Positions 21,150 through 33,591 of a DNA stretch of 64,000 nucleotides are shown here, in pieces. This stretch comes from Heterocephalus glaber. Taxonomy: Eukaryota; Chordata; Mammalia; Rodentia; Bathyergidae. The position numbers and the translations under genes were made by a program. The notes beneath the pieces were generated by a model that made no database searches, had not been told where the DNA came from, and was given only the letters and a program-made list of their open reading frames with translations. The stretch lies in NCBI RefSeq assembly GCF_000247695.1, contig NW_004624783.1, forward strand, positions 3,810,618 to 3,874,617. Direction: 5' to 3'. Every line of letters starts with the position of its first letter. Position 1 is the first letter of the stretch.

Positions 21150-24100
21150 GTAAGGAGCCGGCCAGCCGAGAAGCGGGGCCGGGAGGGCGGCAAGGGCAGC
21201 GCAGGCGGAGATACCCGGGCCGGCCCCGGAGTCCTCGGCTGCCCCAGAGCCAGCCGGTTGCACACACACGCGCACGCACACAAATACACACGGGCACATA
21301 GTGCGCTCACGCACCTGCCCATGTCCCACCTGGACACCGGAGGAGGAGCAGGGATTTCCCATGTTCTTTCTCCTGTCACACTCCTGGACTCAGGACTTCT
21401 CTCACCCACGACTTTCAGGGTGGGATTCAGTGTATGACTGGCTCTCCCTCCCAGCAGGGTAGGCTGAGGGAGTGATTTTTCAGTTTCCAGTCCCTATCAT
21501 CCCTAGCTGGTTTTTTAAAACAGGAGAAGTCACGGGAGGTCTTCGGAGACCCGCCCAGTGCGATCGCTGCTCCGTGGCCTTTGACACCTTGTGATTTTAA
21601 GGGTGAACACACTGATAGATATTCGGACAGGTTTTTGGAGAGCGTGGTGGCCCGGCCCGGTGCTCGGGGAGGACGCCACAGAGGCAGATGGGGCTGCAGT
21701 TCTGTAGGGCGGTGCATATCGAACAGACACTGCGTTTCCCCAGTAAGAGGCAGCACAAACGCCTTTCTGAAGCACGGCACCGCTTCCCAGGGAATGCGCC
21801 GGGATTTCAGGGAGGAAGGGGCTTAGCGTAGCGCAGCACAGCCTGAGCGTAGCTGGTCTAGGGAGGTTGCGGGGTCAGATTCTCCTTAATAGACACGACC
21901 TTACTCATGTCCTCAGTCCCTGGGACACAGCAAGCAGACAGGACCTGGGGACCTAGCACTAGGTCTCCCTCTCACCCCCCTCTCTCCCTACCCTTCCCTG
22001 GGCATGTGGGGCTGCTTTCCCCGTGCCCCTGGCTAACACTTGTCTTACGCCTTTTGAGGTATGTGGCTGGGAAAATGAAGTGGGAGGGGGAGACACAGGG
22101 CTGTAGTCCTCCCAGGGAAGAATGTCCCGTCTCTCATGATCACATCGGAGGTGTCCATCCTACAAGGCACCTTGGGTCTGCCAGCGTTCCCCAGAGCCTG
22201 GTCACTTCTGAGTGGAGATTTGCTGTCCAGAAGCCAGCGATTCAAGCTTCTGTTTTTCTGAATCGTGTCCTTTCCTTTTCTCCCTGGCTGGAGTTTCACA
22301 GGGTGTTCATTTTCAAACTTTTCCTGAAGGAGGTAGGAGGTGGGGAGCTCCAAAGGGGCTTTTTTATAGTTCCCATTTTGGGATCTAAGAGTAACTTATT
22401 TGGGGGCTCAGTTGTTGCCGAGAGAAAAGTGGGAGATTCAAATAAAACAGTATTTTGTGGTTGGATGTACATATAGCAAGCTCCTGTGATTCCCTAGCTG
22501 TCCCTTTAAGGTTGCTTTTCGGGTAACCTGACCAAAAAGAGTGGGATAAGCTTGTACCTTCTATATAAGATTATGTGTTCAGAGTGTCCCACAAATATAC
22601 CAGTGGGAAAAATATGTTGGGAGTCCTCTGGAATGAGAGGCGAGGAACAAACATTCTTTTGAACAAGGAAGCCTCTGTGCTGGGCACAGAATTTGGGTTG
22701 CTTATGTAAATCCTGAAAGATGGATGCAGAAATAGGGGGCTTTTCCTGTACCCTCAGCTCTGGTATTTTCAAACTTTTTTCAGCTCTTGCAAAGGTTTCT
22801 GGCTAGTCTAGGGAGAGGAGCAGACACCCCAGGAGGGAGATTGTATTCCCGCTGTGTGCAGTGTGAGCTGCCCTTTGATTGATTGAAAAGGGTAGACAGA
22901 ATAAAGCAAAGCTCTCACAATGGGGAGATTCCAGCCAGGGGAAGGAATATTATTTTCTTTTTTTAAGAATAGTGGGCACATGCGTGCACACCTACACACA
23001 TCCAGATATACATATGAATTCTCAGAATCTAAGCAAATGTGGTCAATTGGTCCAACCATGTGTGACACTGAGGTCCACTTCTGTCTTCCCAGCTGTGGAA
23101 AAACTGGCACATTTCTGCATACATGCCCTTTGAGTGCATAGACAGGGAGGTTCCACGTACGCGTATGGTGGCACATGGTTTGCAGCAGAAATAGTGAGCT
23201 CCTGCAGCAGTGGATGCCTCTCAGGTAAACATTCCCTCATGGGACCTATAAGGGGCAAAAGGTTGGGGTGTAGCTCTTCCTGAATTGTTTGTACATCTCG
23301 CCTATAGACTCTTGCCTTTCTCCTTCCTCTCTTCCCTTTCTTATGTATTTACAACCTCAGGTTCTTTCATTTTAATGTCAAGCCAGCAGTCAGTCTGCTG
23401 TTGATAAACGAAACACCAGGGCTCAAAATTTCCCACATTTTCTGCACTTAGCATTGGGTATCAATTTGGTTTCTAGGACAAGGCAGTTATTAATTTAAAT
23501 CTGGGTGTAAAACTGGGTGTTCATTTTCTGATTTCTTGCCTGGCTCTTGTCTGGCTCTGGAATATGCTACACTGTCATTCTCTCCCTACCACTCCTCTGT
23601 GGCATTCCCTGTAAGTTCTCTGGAGTCCTCCTCTTCAGGCAGTCAACTGCACAGGAAAAGACCCACAGTGAAGGCTTCTTCCTGGGTTCAGCCTCACAGT
23701 TGCTAGACTGTCTTTTGGTGGGTCTCCTGTGAACACAGGGCATGGGTTGCCCAGGGGTTGCTCCTTCCCAGACCCCAAAGGCTGTCCTCTGTCCTCCCAA
23801 GACTTTATCCTGGATGCCATGAACATCCTGCAAACATTTCCGGAGGAATTTACCCGAGGTGGCCAACTTGTTCTGTTTCTCCTCTGTGTCTTGCCTGCTG
23901 CGGCAGCTCCAGCTCCCTGCAAACCGGGGAAGTCTGCAAGGCAGTCTGCCTACCTTGGCCTCTGGATCCTTTAAATCACACTGAGGGCTGCTGGGAATTA
24001 AGTGGGGGCTTTCCAGGGCGGCAGCAGTCCTGAAGTGGGGAGAGTTAAGGGGGATGGGTTAGCAGTTGCTTTTAGCTCATAGTTATCACCAGGCTTTGAT

Positions 24101-24189
24101 GCAAAGAAATCGCAGGGAGTCTGTCTCCTCCCAGCCAGCTAGGGGGCATTTCCTAGCTGCTTCTCCCCATTCTCACTCAGAGAAAGCAC
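21150..24189. other. Proximal part of putative intron 1
   Basis: This begins with the splice donor at 21150. A short CA/CG-rich stretch (21258-21297) belongs to the island edge. No repeats are recognised and unusually little transposon debris is present over 3 kb, as is common next to active promoters. Frames up to 189 codons (21907-22476) have no domain features and are not called. Confidence 0.5.
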
Positions 24190-24760
24190 TCACTACACAG
24201 ACAATGCACATCAGAGACCTGTTGGAGTGGATCTATGATTGGCCGTGTTGGGGCGACAGCAATACGCAAACCCAACCACGATGTATCTCGGCTGTGATTA
24301 ATGTGTGCAACAGATATGCCACCCTCTGCTTGCTTCTTTTTATTTGTGTCCAGTGCTACCAGGTAGGAAACTGGTTCAGATCCTGGGCTGCTGCATAGGA
24401 TTCATTTCTCTTCCTTGACAACCCCCTTTCTACTCCTCCAACACCCCTTCCTTCCTCTTTTCCATCTGTTAATCCACCTCTTGGCTTTGTGTGGGCATCC
24501 ACCCGCCCATTCGCCCTCAAATTTGCGGCACTCCAAGAAATCAATATAACATGAATTTAACGACAGCTGGATGATTAAGTGTTATTTATATTTAAAAGCG
24601 GCATTTTAAAAAGATGTGGTGCTAATAAATCATAAGGCTGTTTGGGAGATGCACATGATTAGGGTAATTGGCCTATAGGCTTCAGTGAGTAATGCTTGGT
24701 CCGCACAGAGCCCTGTGAACACTGTCTCTTTAAAAGTCCCCACGGTACCGCCCTGAATGT
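24190..24760. promoter_or_regulatory. Candidate conserved non-coding element in intron 1
   Basis: A unique segment whose 3' half (24550-24720) is dense in developmental factor motifs: an E-box CAGCTG at 24564-24569, TGATTAAGTG, TTATTTATATTTAAAAG, CTAATAAATCATAAGG and TGATTAGGGTAATTGG. It is about 3.4 kb downstream of exon 1 and directly before a strong splice-acceptor-like sequence (24759-24780). This is inference only. Confidence 0.4.
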
Positions 24761-24780
24761 TTACTTGCTCCCTTCTGCAG

Positions 24781-24894
24781 TCAGGACTGGACTTACTCTT
24801 CTGTCCCCAGTCCTTGCTGCCTAGGCTGCAGCATCCTAGTTGTGGCAGGAAGGTGGAGCCAGCCAGAGACTGAAGGGGGCTCTGCTGCTAAGTG
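24781..24894 (+). other. Candidate alternative non-coding exon
   Basis: The acceptor TTTACTTGCTCCCTTCTGCAG|TC has a strong pyrimidine tract. Two possible donors follow: AAGTG|GTAAGG (exon end 24894, 114 nt) and GTTTG|GTAAGA (exon end 24989, 209 nt). Frames in it are short, so it would be 5' UTR. Decoy exons are frequent in introns, so the call is weak. Confidence 0.25.
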
Positions 24895-25109
24895 GTAAGG
24901 AGATGGATCTTAAAAGGAAAGGCAGGCAGGGGGTCCTAATTCCCGATCAGAGGCCTTGTTCCTGAAGAAGGAGGCTGCTGCTCTGTTTGGTAAGATGATT
25001 CTTTGAAGAAAAGCTTCTGGAGTCCTACGTGGGGACCCTGTCATCTGATCATCATTCTCCCCAGGGAAGAGGCTGTTGCAGATGTAGCTGTAGTGTTGGT
25101 TTTAAACCT

Positions 25110-25395
25110 TATGGAAACAATGGATTGAAAAATAATACTACTACTAATGACAATGGTAGGCAGTATTTATGGAGCAGTTGGCAGATAAGTTATCATTTAA
25201 TAACTTTGCATGGGTTGGCTCATTTATTCTTCAGGAGAATAAGTTGTTATTGTATCCTGAGAAGTAGTTGTTATTGTATCCCTATGTCTTCCATGATGAA
25301 ACTGAAGTGAGAGAGGCTAAGAACTTTATCCAAGGTCACACAGTAGCCAAGTGGTGGAGCCAAGTCTCAGTCTGAACTGGCTCCTGTCACTATGC
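25110..25395 (-). mobile_element. MIR SINE, near full length, minus orientation
   Basis: The plus strand reads GCAGTATTTATGGAGCAGTTGGCAG..., TAATAACTTTGCATGGGTTGGCTCATTTATTCTTCAGGAG, ATGATGAAACTGAAGTGAGAGAGGCTAAGAACTTTATCCAAGGTCACACAGTAGCCAAGTGG. This is the reverse complement of the MIR core and 3' end. An internal duplication of AGTTGTTATTGTATCC lies near 25242-25281. Confidence 0.8.
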
Positions 25396-25834
25396 TGCTC
25401 ACCTCCTTAGAATATATGTGCTCAGAATGTTGTCACCTCCCTGGGAAGCTTGTGGCACAGTATGGTGGGGGCTGACTTAGAATATCTGGTCAACCTCCTC
25501 CCTTGGGATGCTTCTAACCCAGGCAAATATATTTTATTTATTCTTTGAACCTCAGTATCCCCATTCTTCAAAGAGAGATGAGTCTCATCTTTGACTGTTA
25601 GCAGATTGTTAAGTTGCATGGATCTTCCTAGCAGAGTGCTCAGTTCCTGAGGGTGATTGTTTCCTTATTTGCCAACTCCTATTTCTCCTGGGAAAAACTA
25701 AGTAGGAGCGAATGAATGAGTAAGTCCCAATCTCTGCTTTTGATTCTTAGAGGCTCTAGTTGTGGTAGGAGTCTAGTTCTCCCTAGTGACTGCTTCAGAT
25801 TGCTGGTACTGTGGAAATGACACTTTCTCATCAA

Positions 25835-25925
25835 ATCCTGAAAATAAGTCCGTAAGGTAGGTATTGTGGATTCCCATTTTAAAGGCACAGGAACTTAGGC
25901 TGAGAAGAGAGTTTAAGGGAGAAGC
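25835..25925 (-). mobile_element. MIR fragment, minus orientation
   Basis: GTCCGTAAGGTAGGTATTGTGGATTCCCATTTTAAAGGCACAGGAACTTAGGCTGAGAAGAG resembles the reverse of the MIR segment 'CTCAGTTTCC...AATGGGGATAATAGTACCTACC'. Confidence 0.5.
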
Positions 25926-28900
25926 CCCAGGCCCTAGGTTGCTAAGCAACAGATGACTGCATTCTTATCATTGCACTGCTCACAGTATGCTTCAAACTTG
26001 TTCTTTCATTCATTCATCAGCTCTAGGCTTCCAGATTTTGGAATTCAGAGGCAGGGATAAATCATGCCATGCAGGGTACCTTGGATTCTGTGGTAGTTGA
26101 GGTAGAGACTCATTAAAAGTCAATACCAATGGCCTGTGTGGGGAGAGTCATTCTGTAGCACTTCATGGAATTTTGACAGGTTCTTTGTATGCAGAGAAAA
26201 GAGTCTGGACCTGAGAGAGTACAGGCTGAGTGAGGCATCAGGAGTCACACTTTGCTGCTGAGGGATGTGGGCAGGAAGGCCCTGAGAGCCCATGGGGCAG
26301 GCTGGGTGCTGTCCTATCCCCAAACCAGGGCTAAGCTGGAAGACTCAGTCCCTCCAGTCTGCACATTTTAGGGAAAAACCACAAGTGATAGTTTGTTGTT
26401 TTTGCCTTCTTTTTCCTTCAAAAGACAGACTTTTATTCCATGCACTATTTATTTGGCTTCCCCTATACACTGGGGAGTGAGAGTTCTGCCAAACTTGGGG
26501 TGGCTAGAAGGGACACACTTGGAATTTCATCACCTCTGCTCTAGGACTACAATCAGAGTGTCGAAAATTATACAGACTTACACCAACAGGTGCTGGTGAG
26601 ATCTTTGGCCCCGCTCTGGGACTGGTAAACTTGGCTTCTTCCTTCTCCTCCTAGTGTTTTCCTGATGAACCAGGATTCAAAACAGCAAATTGAATTTGGG
26701 GATGTTTTGTCACTCCAACAAAAAACAGATCACTAGCTAAGAGGATCTCTTTTCCTCAATGTGCTAAACACTGCCCACTGCAATCAATTCCTGAGGTCTA
26801 ACAGAGGAGAGTCTTTTCATTATGAAGTATGAGGAAAAAAACGATGGAGGAAGAGGACACTGGAAATTTAGGAAGGAAGACACAGCTGTTTAAAGGCTTT
26901 CCTCGTTGTCCCTTAAGAATCACTTTCCTGTCTGATGTACTGCTGGAACTCTGCTTGTGTGAGCCCAGCCCACTTCCCTAGAATGAGCCCTTGGGTTTGG
27001 CCCAGAGGTCAAGAGGTGAGAAAGGAAGCAGAAGAAAGCTGGAAAATTGTTTCTTTTCCTGTGCAGGGAAAGAGGATGGCAGGTCTGGGGAACAGACATC
27101 AGGGTGTGCAGTTGAACCAGACCAAGTGGGATGTTGGCTCACATGGAATTCATTTTCTTCCTCCTCGTCTCAAACTGGCTTCCTAAAAATAGTACCTGAA
27201 AGAGAGCAGAATTTTATAAAGTTTATTCTATGGGAGTGTGAATAGGAATTATATGCACAGAAATTGTCCTGTCAATTAAGTTTCTACCCTGGGTACAAAG
27301 CAAAGCTAAAACAGTTCCTTGATGCAAGAATTCTGAGAGCTGTCACCACACTAATATGGTTTGAGGAGCCAAAAAAGTAGGTATAGCATGGAGTGGAACT
27401 GAGATCCACGAGAAACACTGGACATTTGAATGTGTACATATGTCTTTACTCTTGACTGTGAGTAAATTCAGCAGGACTCTCGCATTACACCAAGACCTGG
27501 ATTTTGATAATTGTGTGCACCCTCATGCTCAAATAGAAGTGTGCCAGGTGGCAGACAGCCCACTTCTAGCCTCAGTATTTGCTCAACTATCTCCACATCT
27601 TATTCTGCTCTTGTCCTTCCAAGGCACTAGAGATTTACAGGCATGTGTATATTTTCTTGGGTTCATAGGTGATCTCTATATATTCTCTTGCTTAAAAACC
27701 ACCTGTGTTGTAGGAAAAGGTAGGCTTTGCACACTGATAAATGTAAATATCCCAGTTCTGTTATTTACCAGTTAAGGGGGGTTGGAGAAAGTCACTTTCT
27801 CGTTCAATATTATTATCAACTATAAGATGAGGGGGTTGTTCTTGATTAGTGATTTAAAAATATTTTAATATGTATGTCATAGAAATCTTTATTCAAGTGA
27901 ACTTCTGTATGGAGTTCTAGTGCACAGAACAGATGTGAACAGGATTTACTGGTTCAAGAACCTGGGAATCTGGGCTTGCACCCTGCCCTGTCTGTCCCTC
28001 ACCCCCAGCCTCAGCCTGGTTTCCCTGGAAGATTGTTTGATTCAGTTTATTGAGGGGTTGGGTTCCAGGAGTGAAGGGAAAGGAGAAGAGCAGTAAGGAA
28101 GAAGGGAAAGAGACAATGCTACCAAACTAGCCACAGCTCCCCACCCTGACATTGGTGGTGGCTTTGTCATCACTCAGAATGTTCCTAGAGAAGTCCAGGG
28201 GTCTCATCTTAGTCTGGAGGGTAGGCACAGCCAGTGATTCATCTGCTGGGTGCTTCCTGTCTGCTGTAGCTGTCTGGTTACAGATCATCCCATGAGGCAT
28301 TGGTCACCTTGGGGTCAGGAAACTCAGTCAAGATGAGCCTCCATATTCAAGCCTAGGGTCTATGACCTCTGTGGCTCCCCTATCAGCTCCAGGTGTCTGG
28401 CCATTGCCCCTAAAGGAAGAGAGACAAAGAGAGCTTTACAATTAGAAGAATGTCGTAAGGCATCACTGGGACCATTCTGGTGGGAAGCAGGGCAAATGGC
28501 TGAAGCTTGGAATTGGGTAAGGTGGAGGCATCAGATGAGACCAGGCAGACCTTGGCAGGTGCATCGATTAGGTATCTGGGTTCATGAGTTCTATGTAAGA
28601 AACATATAGTTTTTCTAAACTGAGTCCAGAGAATGTGACAGAGCATGATGCTCCACAAAGGAGCCCCCTACCCCAAGCTCACAGAGGTATGGAAAGATTA
28701 GCCAATCACACTGTGGACCACCAATTTAGACCTTAATAGAAACCACAGTAAGAATGTGTGCTAGTCAGATTTCAGGAGGCTTTCTGAACTTCTGGGCATA
28801 GTTGGGAGTGCTTTCCACAGAGTGGCATGGGGACATCCCAGGCCTGTGTGCTTGTGCTAGCTGAGGAACACAGTTGTTGGTAAGCACAGGATGGAGGCAA

Positions 28901-29275
28901 ATGACCTCTGCCATCCTCCTAGTTTTAAGAAATGTTCTATGCATTAAAATATACACAATAGGGACATTTCTATATAAAACATTTTCCAAAAGTTATTGCC
29001 TCTAGCCAGCCCTGCTGTGACCTCTCTCCAAGCTCTCTTCCCCATTAAATGCTGACCTCTGTATGGTCCCCCAAATGCTCTTGCCTTTAACCGCCGACTG
29101 ATGGACAGACCTGGGTCTGTGTAGCGTGTCCGCCTGAGCATTTTGTCTCCGCAGTGGTAGGACCAGCCCCTACCTGAAGCAGTCTCTCATGCCATCAGGA
29201 ACTTAATTCATATTTTTTCATAAAGGCAGAGAAATTGCTGCTGGAGTGAGTGGCAAAGATGACAGTTAAAATTTA
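25926..29275. other. Intronic unique sequence, no gene recognised
   Basis: No coding exon or clear repeat is seen over 3.3 kb. Open frames are 60-111 codons on both strands and unsupported. The segment 29085-29158 has locally raised CpG (CCGCCGACTG, GTAGCGTGTCCGCC, TCTCCGCAG) and may be an old conserved patch. Confidence 0.45.
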
Positions 29276-29610
29276 CAGCTGGCCCTCTGTATCTGTGAGT
29301 TCTACATCCATGAATTCAATTAACTGTAGATCAAAAATATTTTAAAAAGTGGTGTGTACTGAACATGTACCAACTTTTTTCTTGTCATTATTCCATAAAC
29401 AATAAACTATAACAACTATTCACTTGGGATTTCCATTGTATTCAGTATTATAAATAATCGAAAGTGATTTAAAGTATATGGGGGTGTGCAAAGGTTATAT
29501 GTAAAACCTGCTTACACCATTTTATATAAGGATCTTGAGCATCTACTGATGATTTTGGGATCCATGGGAGGTCTACGAACTGATTCCCTGAAGACACTGA
29601 GGGATGACTA
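29276..29610 (+). mobile_element. Tigger-family MITE (TcMar-Tigger)
   Basis: The ends CAGCTGGCCCTCTGTATCTGTGAGTTCTACATCC and GGATCCATGGGAGG...GAGGGATGACTA are the decayed inverted termini of a non-autonomous Tigger-like element, flanked by TA on both sides (29274-29275 and 29611-29612). The interior CTTGTCATTATTCCATAAACAATAAACTATAACAACTATT is characteristic. No transposase frame remains. Confidence 0.8.
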
Positions 29611-32370
29611 TATATCCTTTGTCTTAGACTGAGAGAGACTTTTTCTTCTCTTTGTTACTCAGTGCCCAACTCAGAGTTTATCCACCTAGAACTGATTGAT
29701 AAATATTTGCTGAATATGTAGAATTGGAACAGGTAAGTGCAGTGGTTTTTTTTTGCTATGAAGTACATAGAATTGATGTCTTTCTTCGCATGCAAAACTC
29801 ACCTATGGGTTAGGCATCAATACATTGGGAGGGATGAAAAACTGTAATTCCCAGAGTGTTCCACAGAGTAGTCTGCAAGACACCCCCACCCCCAAAAAGT
29901 GGCCAACAAAGTTCTGCAAATAACTTATCCTGCGTCCTCCTCTTGGGGTCACAAGGTGAACAGTAAGCACCTTAAAGGTAAAGGAAGTGTGCTGTGAGAA
30001 ACCCGTTTTTTCTCAGCCAATTGTTATTTCGCTTATTTAGCAGTGAGATCCCTTTGTGTGATTGGATTTAAACCTACTGACATCTCCTGAATGAATGCTT
30101 GACAGAGAGCATTTTGGGAGATGCTGGCCTCCTACTGGTAGCTTTCAAGTTCAAATTTAGTTTAGTGGAGAAAAAAGAAAAACAGGAAAATGAATTTACA
30201 ATCTATTGGTAAAATGGCAACTTGTGAGGTCCAACTTTCAGAGATGCCACCTGCCTCTTGTCCTTGTCATTTGCTTTTGAGAATCCCAGAAATGACTGAG
30301 TTGTCACAAAACTTCAGCAACTGTGGCCATATGATCTGCCTTCAGGTGTACATTTTATAAAGGGACTGTTTCCAGAAGTGTGAATACAGCTTTGACAGGT
30401 TTTGGACTTGTTTCCACAAGTAGCAGATTTTGGATGTGCATTGTGGATCAAGATGGATGTGTGCAAAATATGTGAATAATGACATTCACCTTCTCCATTT
30501 TTTTCCAGCTACATTTATTGAATAAGAGGCTTCAATATACCTGACAAAGATAAATGTTCTTTATCAAATTAACAAAGGAGGCTTGAGTTATTAAGACAGG
30601 TCCCCCTAAATTTTGGATGGTTGGAACAATGCTTCTCCTGGGGAAAAAATACTTGACTACCCTAGAGAGGACCGAAGGTTCTGAGTAGGCTATAAAACCA
30701 TGGTTTTCATCTTTGCATGACAAACCAGAGAATAAAGTTAAGCATTTCCCATGGGAAATATCTTCAGTGCCTGGCATTCACCTTACATAGTTAATGATGT
30801 GTGCCTGTGTGCCCGTGCCTGAGGAATAGTAGGGGTAAAGGTGGATATCACCCTGGTGGTATTTGGAGTTGGATCACCTGGGGACATCAGCTAAACTCAC
30901 ATACTCAATTATACAAACTCCACCATACTTTGCCTGAACACTATGCTCTGTTCCAAAGTGAATAACAGTTGCTAACACACACTTACTAACAAAATTCCCC
31001 TGACGCTCATTCATAAAGAATTGCACTGGTGATTCTATCAGCATTAAACTGTTTGGTGACTGAGTTTAGAATTATGGGAATCGGAGAAATGAATTAGCAG
31101 TAAATCAAGTCCCAGCTGAGTTCAAACCCAACTGCAGTGAGTTTTAAATTAAAAATATCTTGCTATGATGAAGCAGTTGTAAGTCAAGCACTGGAGCTCT
31201 GTCTCTCTTGACTTTGGAGAAGCGTGGCAGCCACCCTTTGAAAAGAAATCCCTGACAACAGCTTGTATTGATTCCCAGCCATGCTGGGAAATTGCCACTT
31301 CATTTCTTCTTCATAAACTGTTGGCTTTCATTTTTTAAAAAAGGAATCCTATTTTCAGGGACACAGCAGAGCTCGGGAAAAGGCAGGTGGGAGAGAGCTC
31401 AGGCCCGTGGGGGACTATTCATTGCCTTTTCTTTGGTCCTGCTCAGGCAGAGTCATGCGGAAGGGGAATCTGGGACTGCGGGTGTCATGTGGTTTGTTTT
31501 CCTGCTCGGACCATATTTGATTCTCTTTCTGGGGGATCTGTGCAGGAAAAATAACAAAGAGAAGACTTCAAGGAAGCAGAAAAGACTGTCACGTTGTGTG
31601 ACAATTGTGGTGTAATAGGAAATCATTTATGTAAGTTATGGTGTCCTCTGAATGGAGCTTGTCAGAAATGTGGCTGTGGCTTCTCCAGGACTATTTTTTT
31701 CTTTTGCAGAATAATCCTGAGGTTTTCATTTTTAGAGCAATTAAAGAAGTATTACACATTGGCCAGGGAATAAGGAGAGGTAGCTTCTATTCCTAGGTCT
31801 GCTGAATATCTTGCATTAAGTTTTATCTGAGCTAGGACTCAATTTCTTTTTCTTTAAAGTCAGGAATAAGCCCTTGCTGTCCCCACCTATAGCCCATGAG
31901 GTCCAGAGGAATGTGATCATACATATTAAAGGGCTATGTGAACCTTGACAGAAGACAAATTCTATTTATACAAAAGGTCAGAGAAAATCAAGAAAGAGAA
32001 TGAAGGTCAAGCTAGGCCTCTCACCATGACTCTGTTACCAGCTTCTGTTTGGTGATCTGGTGAAGAGTTGTAATGGACAGAAGCCATTTGCCAAGAGTCA
32101 GAAAGGAGAATGTAATTGGGATAGAAGGTGACAGTGGGAGAAGATGGTTAGTGCAGGAGATGAGAGGCCTGAGGAATGGTAATGGTGGTGGTGGGAGGTT
32201 TGGATCCTGGTAGTAGTGGGCTAAGCTGGGGTCTCTGGAGAAAAAAGAAGGGTTGTGATTTCCATTGATACCCACCTTTCACTGTGCTCTATCCAAATAT
32301 ATTTATATATTTTAGTTACAGAGGTTAGATGTGATGTAAAGGAAGATTTAACAAAAGAAACCTGATAAAT
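29611..32370. other. Intronic sequence, no gene recognised
   Basis: A weak L2 3'-like tail (GATAAATATTTGCTGAATATG) lies at 29698-29718. Otherwise nothing is recognised. The 115-codon frame at 31268-31615 has a hydrophobic stretch but no family resemblance and no exon signals, so it is not called. Confidence 0.4.
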
Positions 32371-33085
32371 CATTGAATTCAGCCATATTTATTGAGTGCC
32401 CACTATGTGCTAGGGACTGTGCAAAAACTGATTGTTTAGACATGAAAGCTCTAGTTCTTGTCACTGGTGAGTTCACAGCCTATTGTGGCCATAGCACACC
32501 TGTGAACAGAGAATTTAAACTCAATATGGCATGAGGTCAGAGTATGCAGAGGGTAACTTAGGATTGTAAGATGGGCACCTATCCAGATATAAAAGTCAGG
32601 GCATGCAGAGGCCTCCCGGCAGGAGGAGAGGGCATCAAACCAAGTCCTGAAGGATCAGTATGAAGGCCTTGTGACCATGTGATGAGAGGTTCTAGGTGGC
32701 GAAAACAGCACAGACAAGGATGAGGAAGTTAGACGGCATGGCCCTGGGGCTACCTGTGGTGGTTCATGGCCAAGCAGGAAGTAGGGAAGAGTCTTGGATA
32801 AGACCAATGTGTCTTGCAAAGGATTTACCCGGTAGGCAGTGATCAGACCTCATGGATTTCCAAAAAAGAGCATTGGCAAGACTAAATTCATGTTGTATAT
32901 AGAAAGGTATCAATGGGGGCCATGTGGAGAACAGCTGGAAGTGAGGCCACTCTAGTAATCCAGGGGAGACCCAAAGGGTGCTGACCAAAGGTGGCAGTGA
33001 AGGACAGAAAGGGACAGATTTGAGAGGTTTATAAGAGTTTGAGCTGAAGATGGTAGATATGGTGGAAATAAGGAAGAGGAGTTGC
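32370..33085 (-). mobile_element. Long L2-like LINE remnant, minus orientation
   Basis: The plus strand begins CATATTTATTGAGTGCCCACTATGTGCTAGGGACTGTGC, the reverse of the L2 3' end. Phrases follow in the expected order: GTGAGTTCACAGCCTATTGTGG, CCAAGTCCTGAAGGATCAGTATG, GCAGTGATCAGACCTCATGGATTTCC and CCACTCTAGTAATCCAGGGGAGACC. It is heavily decayed and the family was assigned from memory. Confidence 0.55.
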
Positions 33086-33520
33086 CTTGTTGTAATGGGA
33101 AATCATTTACATAAGTTATATCTATATAAGTTATATCTGTTTTACTCATGTCCAGCTTGGACAGCTAGTAGAAGGTGAGCAGCTAGAGATTTCTAGACCG
33201 AGACCAAGCCATGGACAGGTAGTGGGGGAGCGGTGATGCTTTCTTCTCTGGGCATGACGAATTGGGATATACACACACAAGTACAGGGACTAGAGGCTGG
33301 CAGATATGAGGTTCTTATGTTTCCGGCAGCTTCATCTTGTGCTTACCTATGCTGTTTACTTCTGGTCCCAATTGTGGATTTTAGGAGTTCACATTCTGAT
33401 ATAGGAGCAGCTTGGTAAAGAAGCAAGAAGACCCACATGTTGATTTTTAACTTTCCAAGTGGTTCATGCTTTGAATTAAACATTCTGTCTTGAACAATTT
33501 ACCTGATATTGTTCTGACAG
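33086..33520. other. Intronic unique sequence
   Basis: Starts with TGTAATGGGAAATCATTTACATAAGTTAT (33091-33119), nearly the same as 31610-31638 (3 differences in 29). No gene is recognised. Confidence 0.4.
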
Positions 33521-33591
33521 CACTCCAGGAATCCACCTTGCCCGAGGAGAGTGCCACTATTTTCCACTGGAAAAGGAATGGTTCCAGGAAG
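33521..33591 (+). other. Candidate exon with matched splice sites
   Basis: The acceptor TACCTGATATTGTTCTGACAG and the donor GGAAG|GTGAGC flank 71 nt that are open in all three frames; one frame reads LQESTLPEESATIFHWKRN and onward. The polypyrimidine tract is moderate. All-frame openness in 71 nt is weak evidence and no protein family is recognised. Confidence 0.2.

Larger units (their letters stand above)
19850..21260 (+). promoter_or_regulatory. CpG-island promoter
   Basis: About 1.4 kb of very GC-rich, CpG-dense, repeat-free sequence set in a 40% GC window. Sp1-type GC boxes occur at 19995-20003 (GCGGGCGGG), 20184-20190 (GGGCGGG), 20542-20550 (GGGGCGGGG) and 20585-20590. No TATA box is obvious, as expected for a broad CpG-island promoter. 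A strong splice donor on the plus strand near its 3' end (GT at 21150) sets the direction. The absence of CpG decay implies it is unmethylated in the germ line and therefore a functional promoter. The transcription start cannot be placed exactly. Confidence 0.9.

Noticed and set aside
31268..31615. 115-codon frame with a hydrophobic segment, resembling a small membrane protein
   Set aside because: The hydrophobicity follows from T-rich codons. No start context, promoter or homology supports it.
31610..33119. 29-bp near-repeat TGTAAT(A/G)GGAAATCATTTA... at 31610 and 33091
   Set aside because: Three mismatches in AT-rich sequence and no extended similarity. It could be chance or a short piece of a common repeat.
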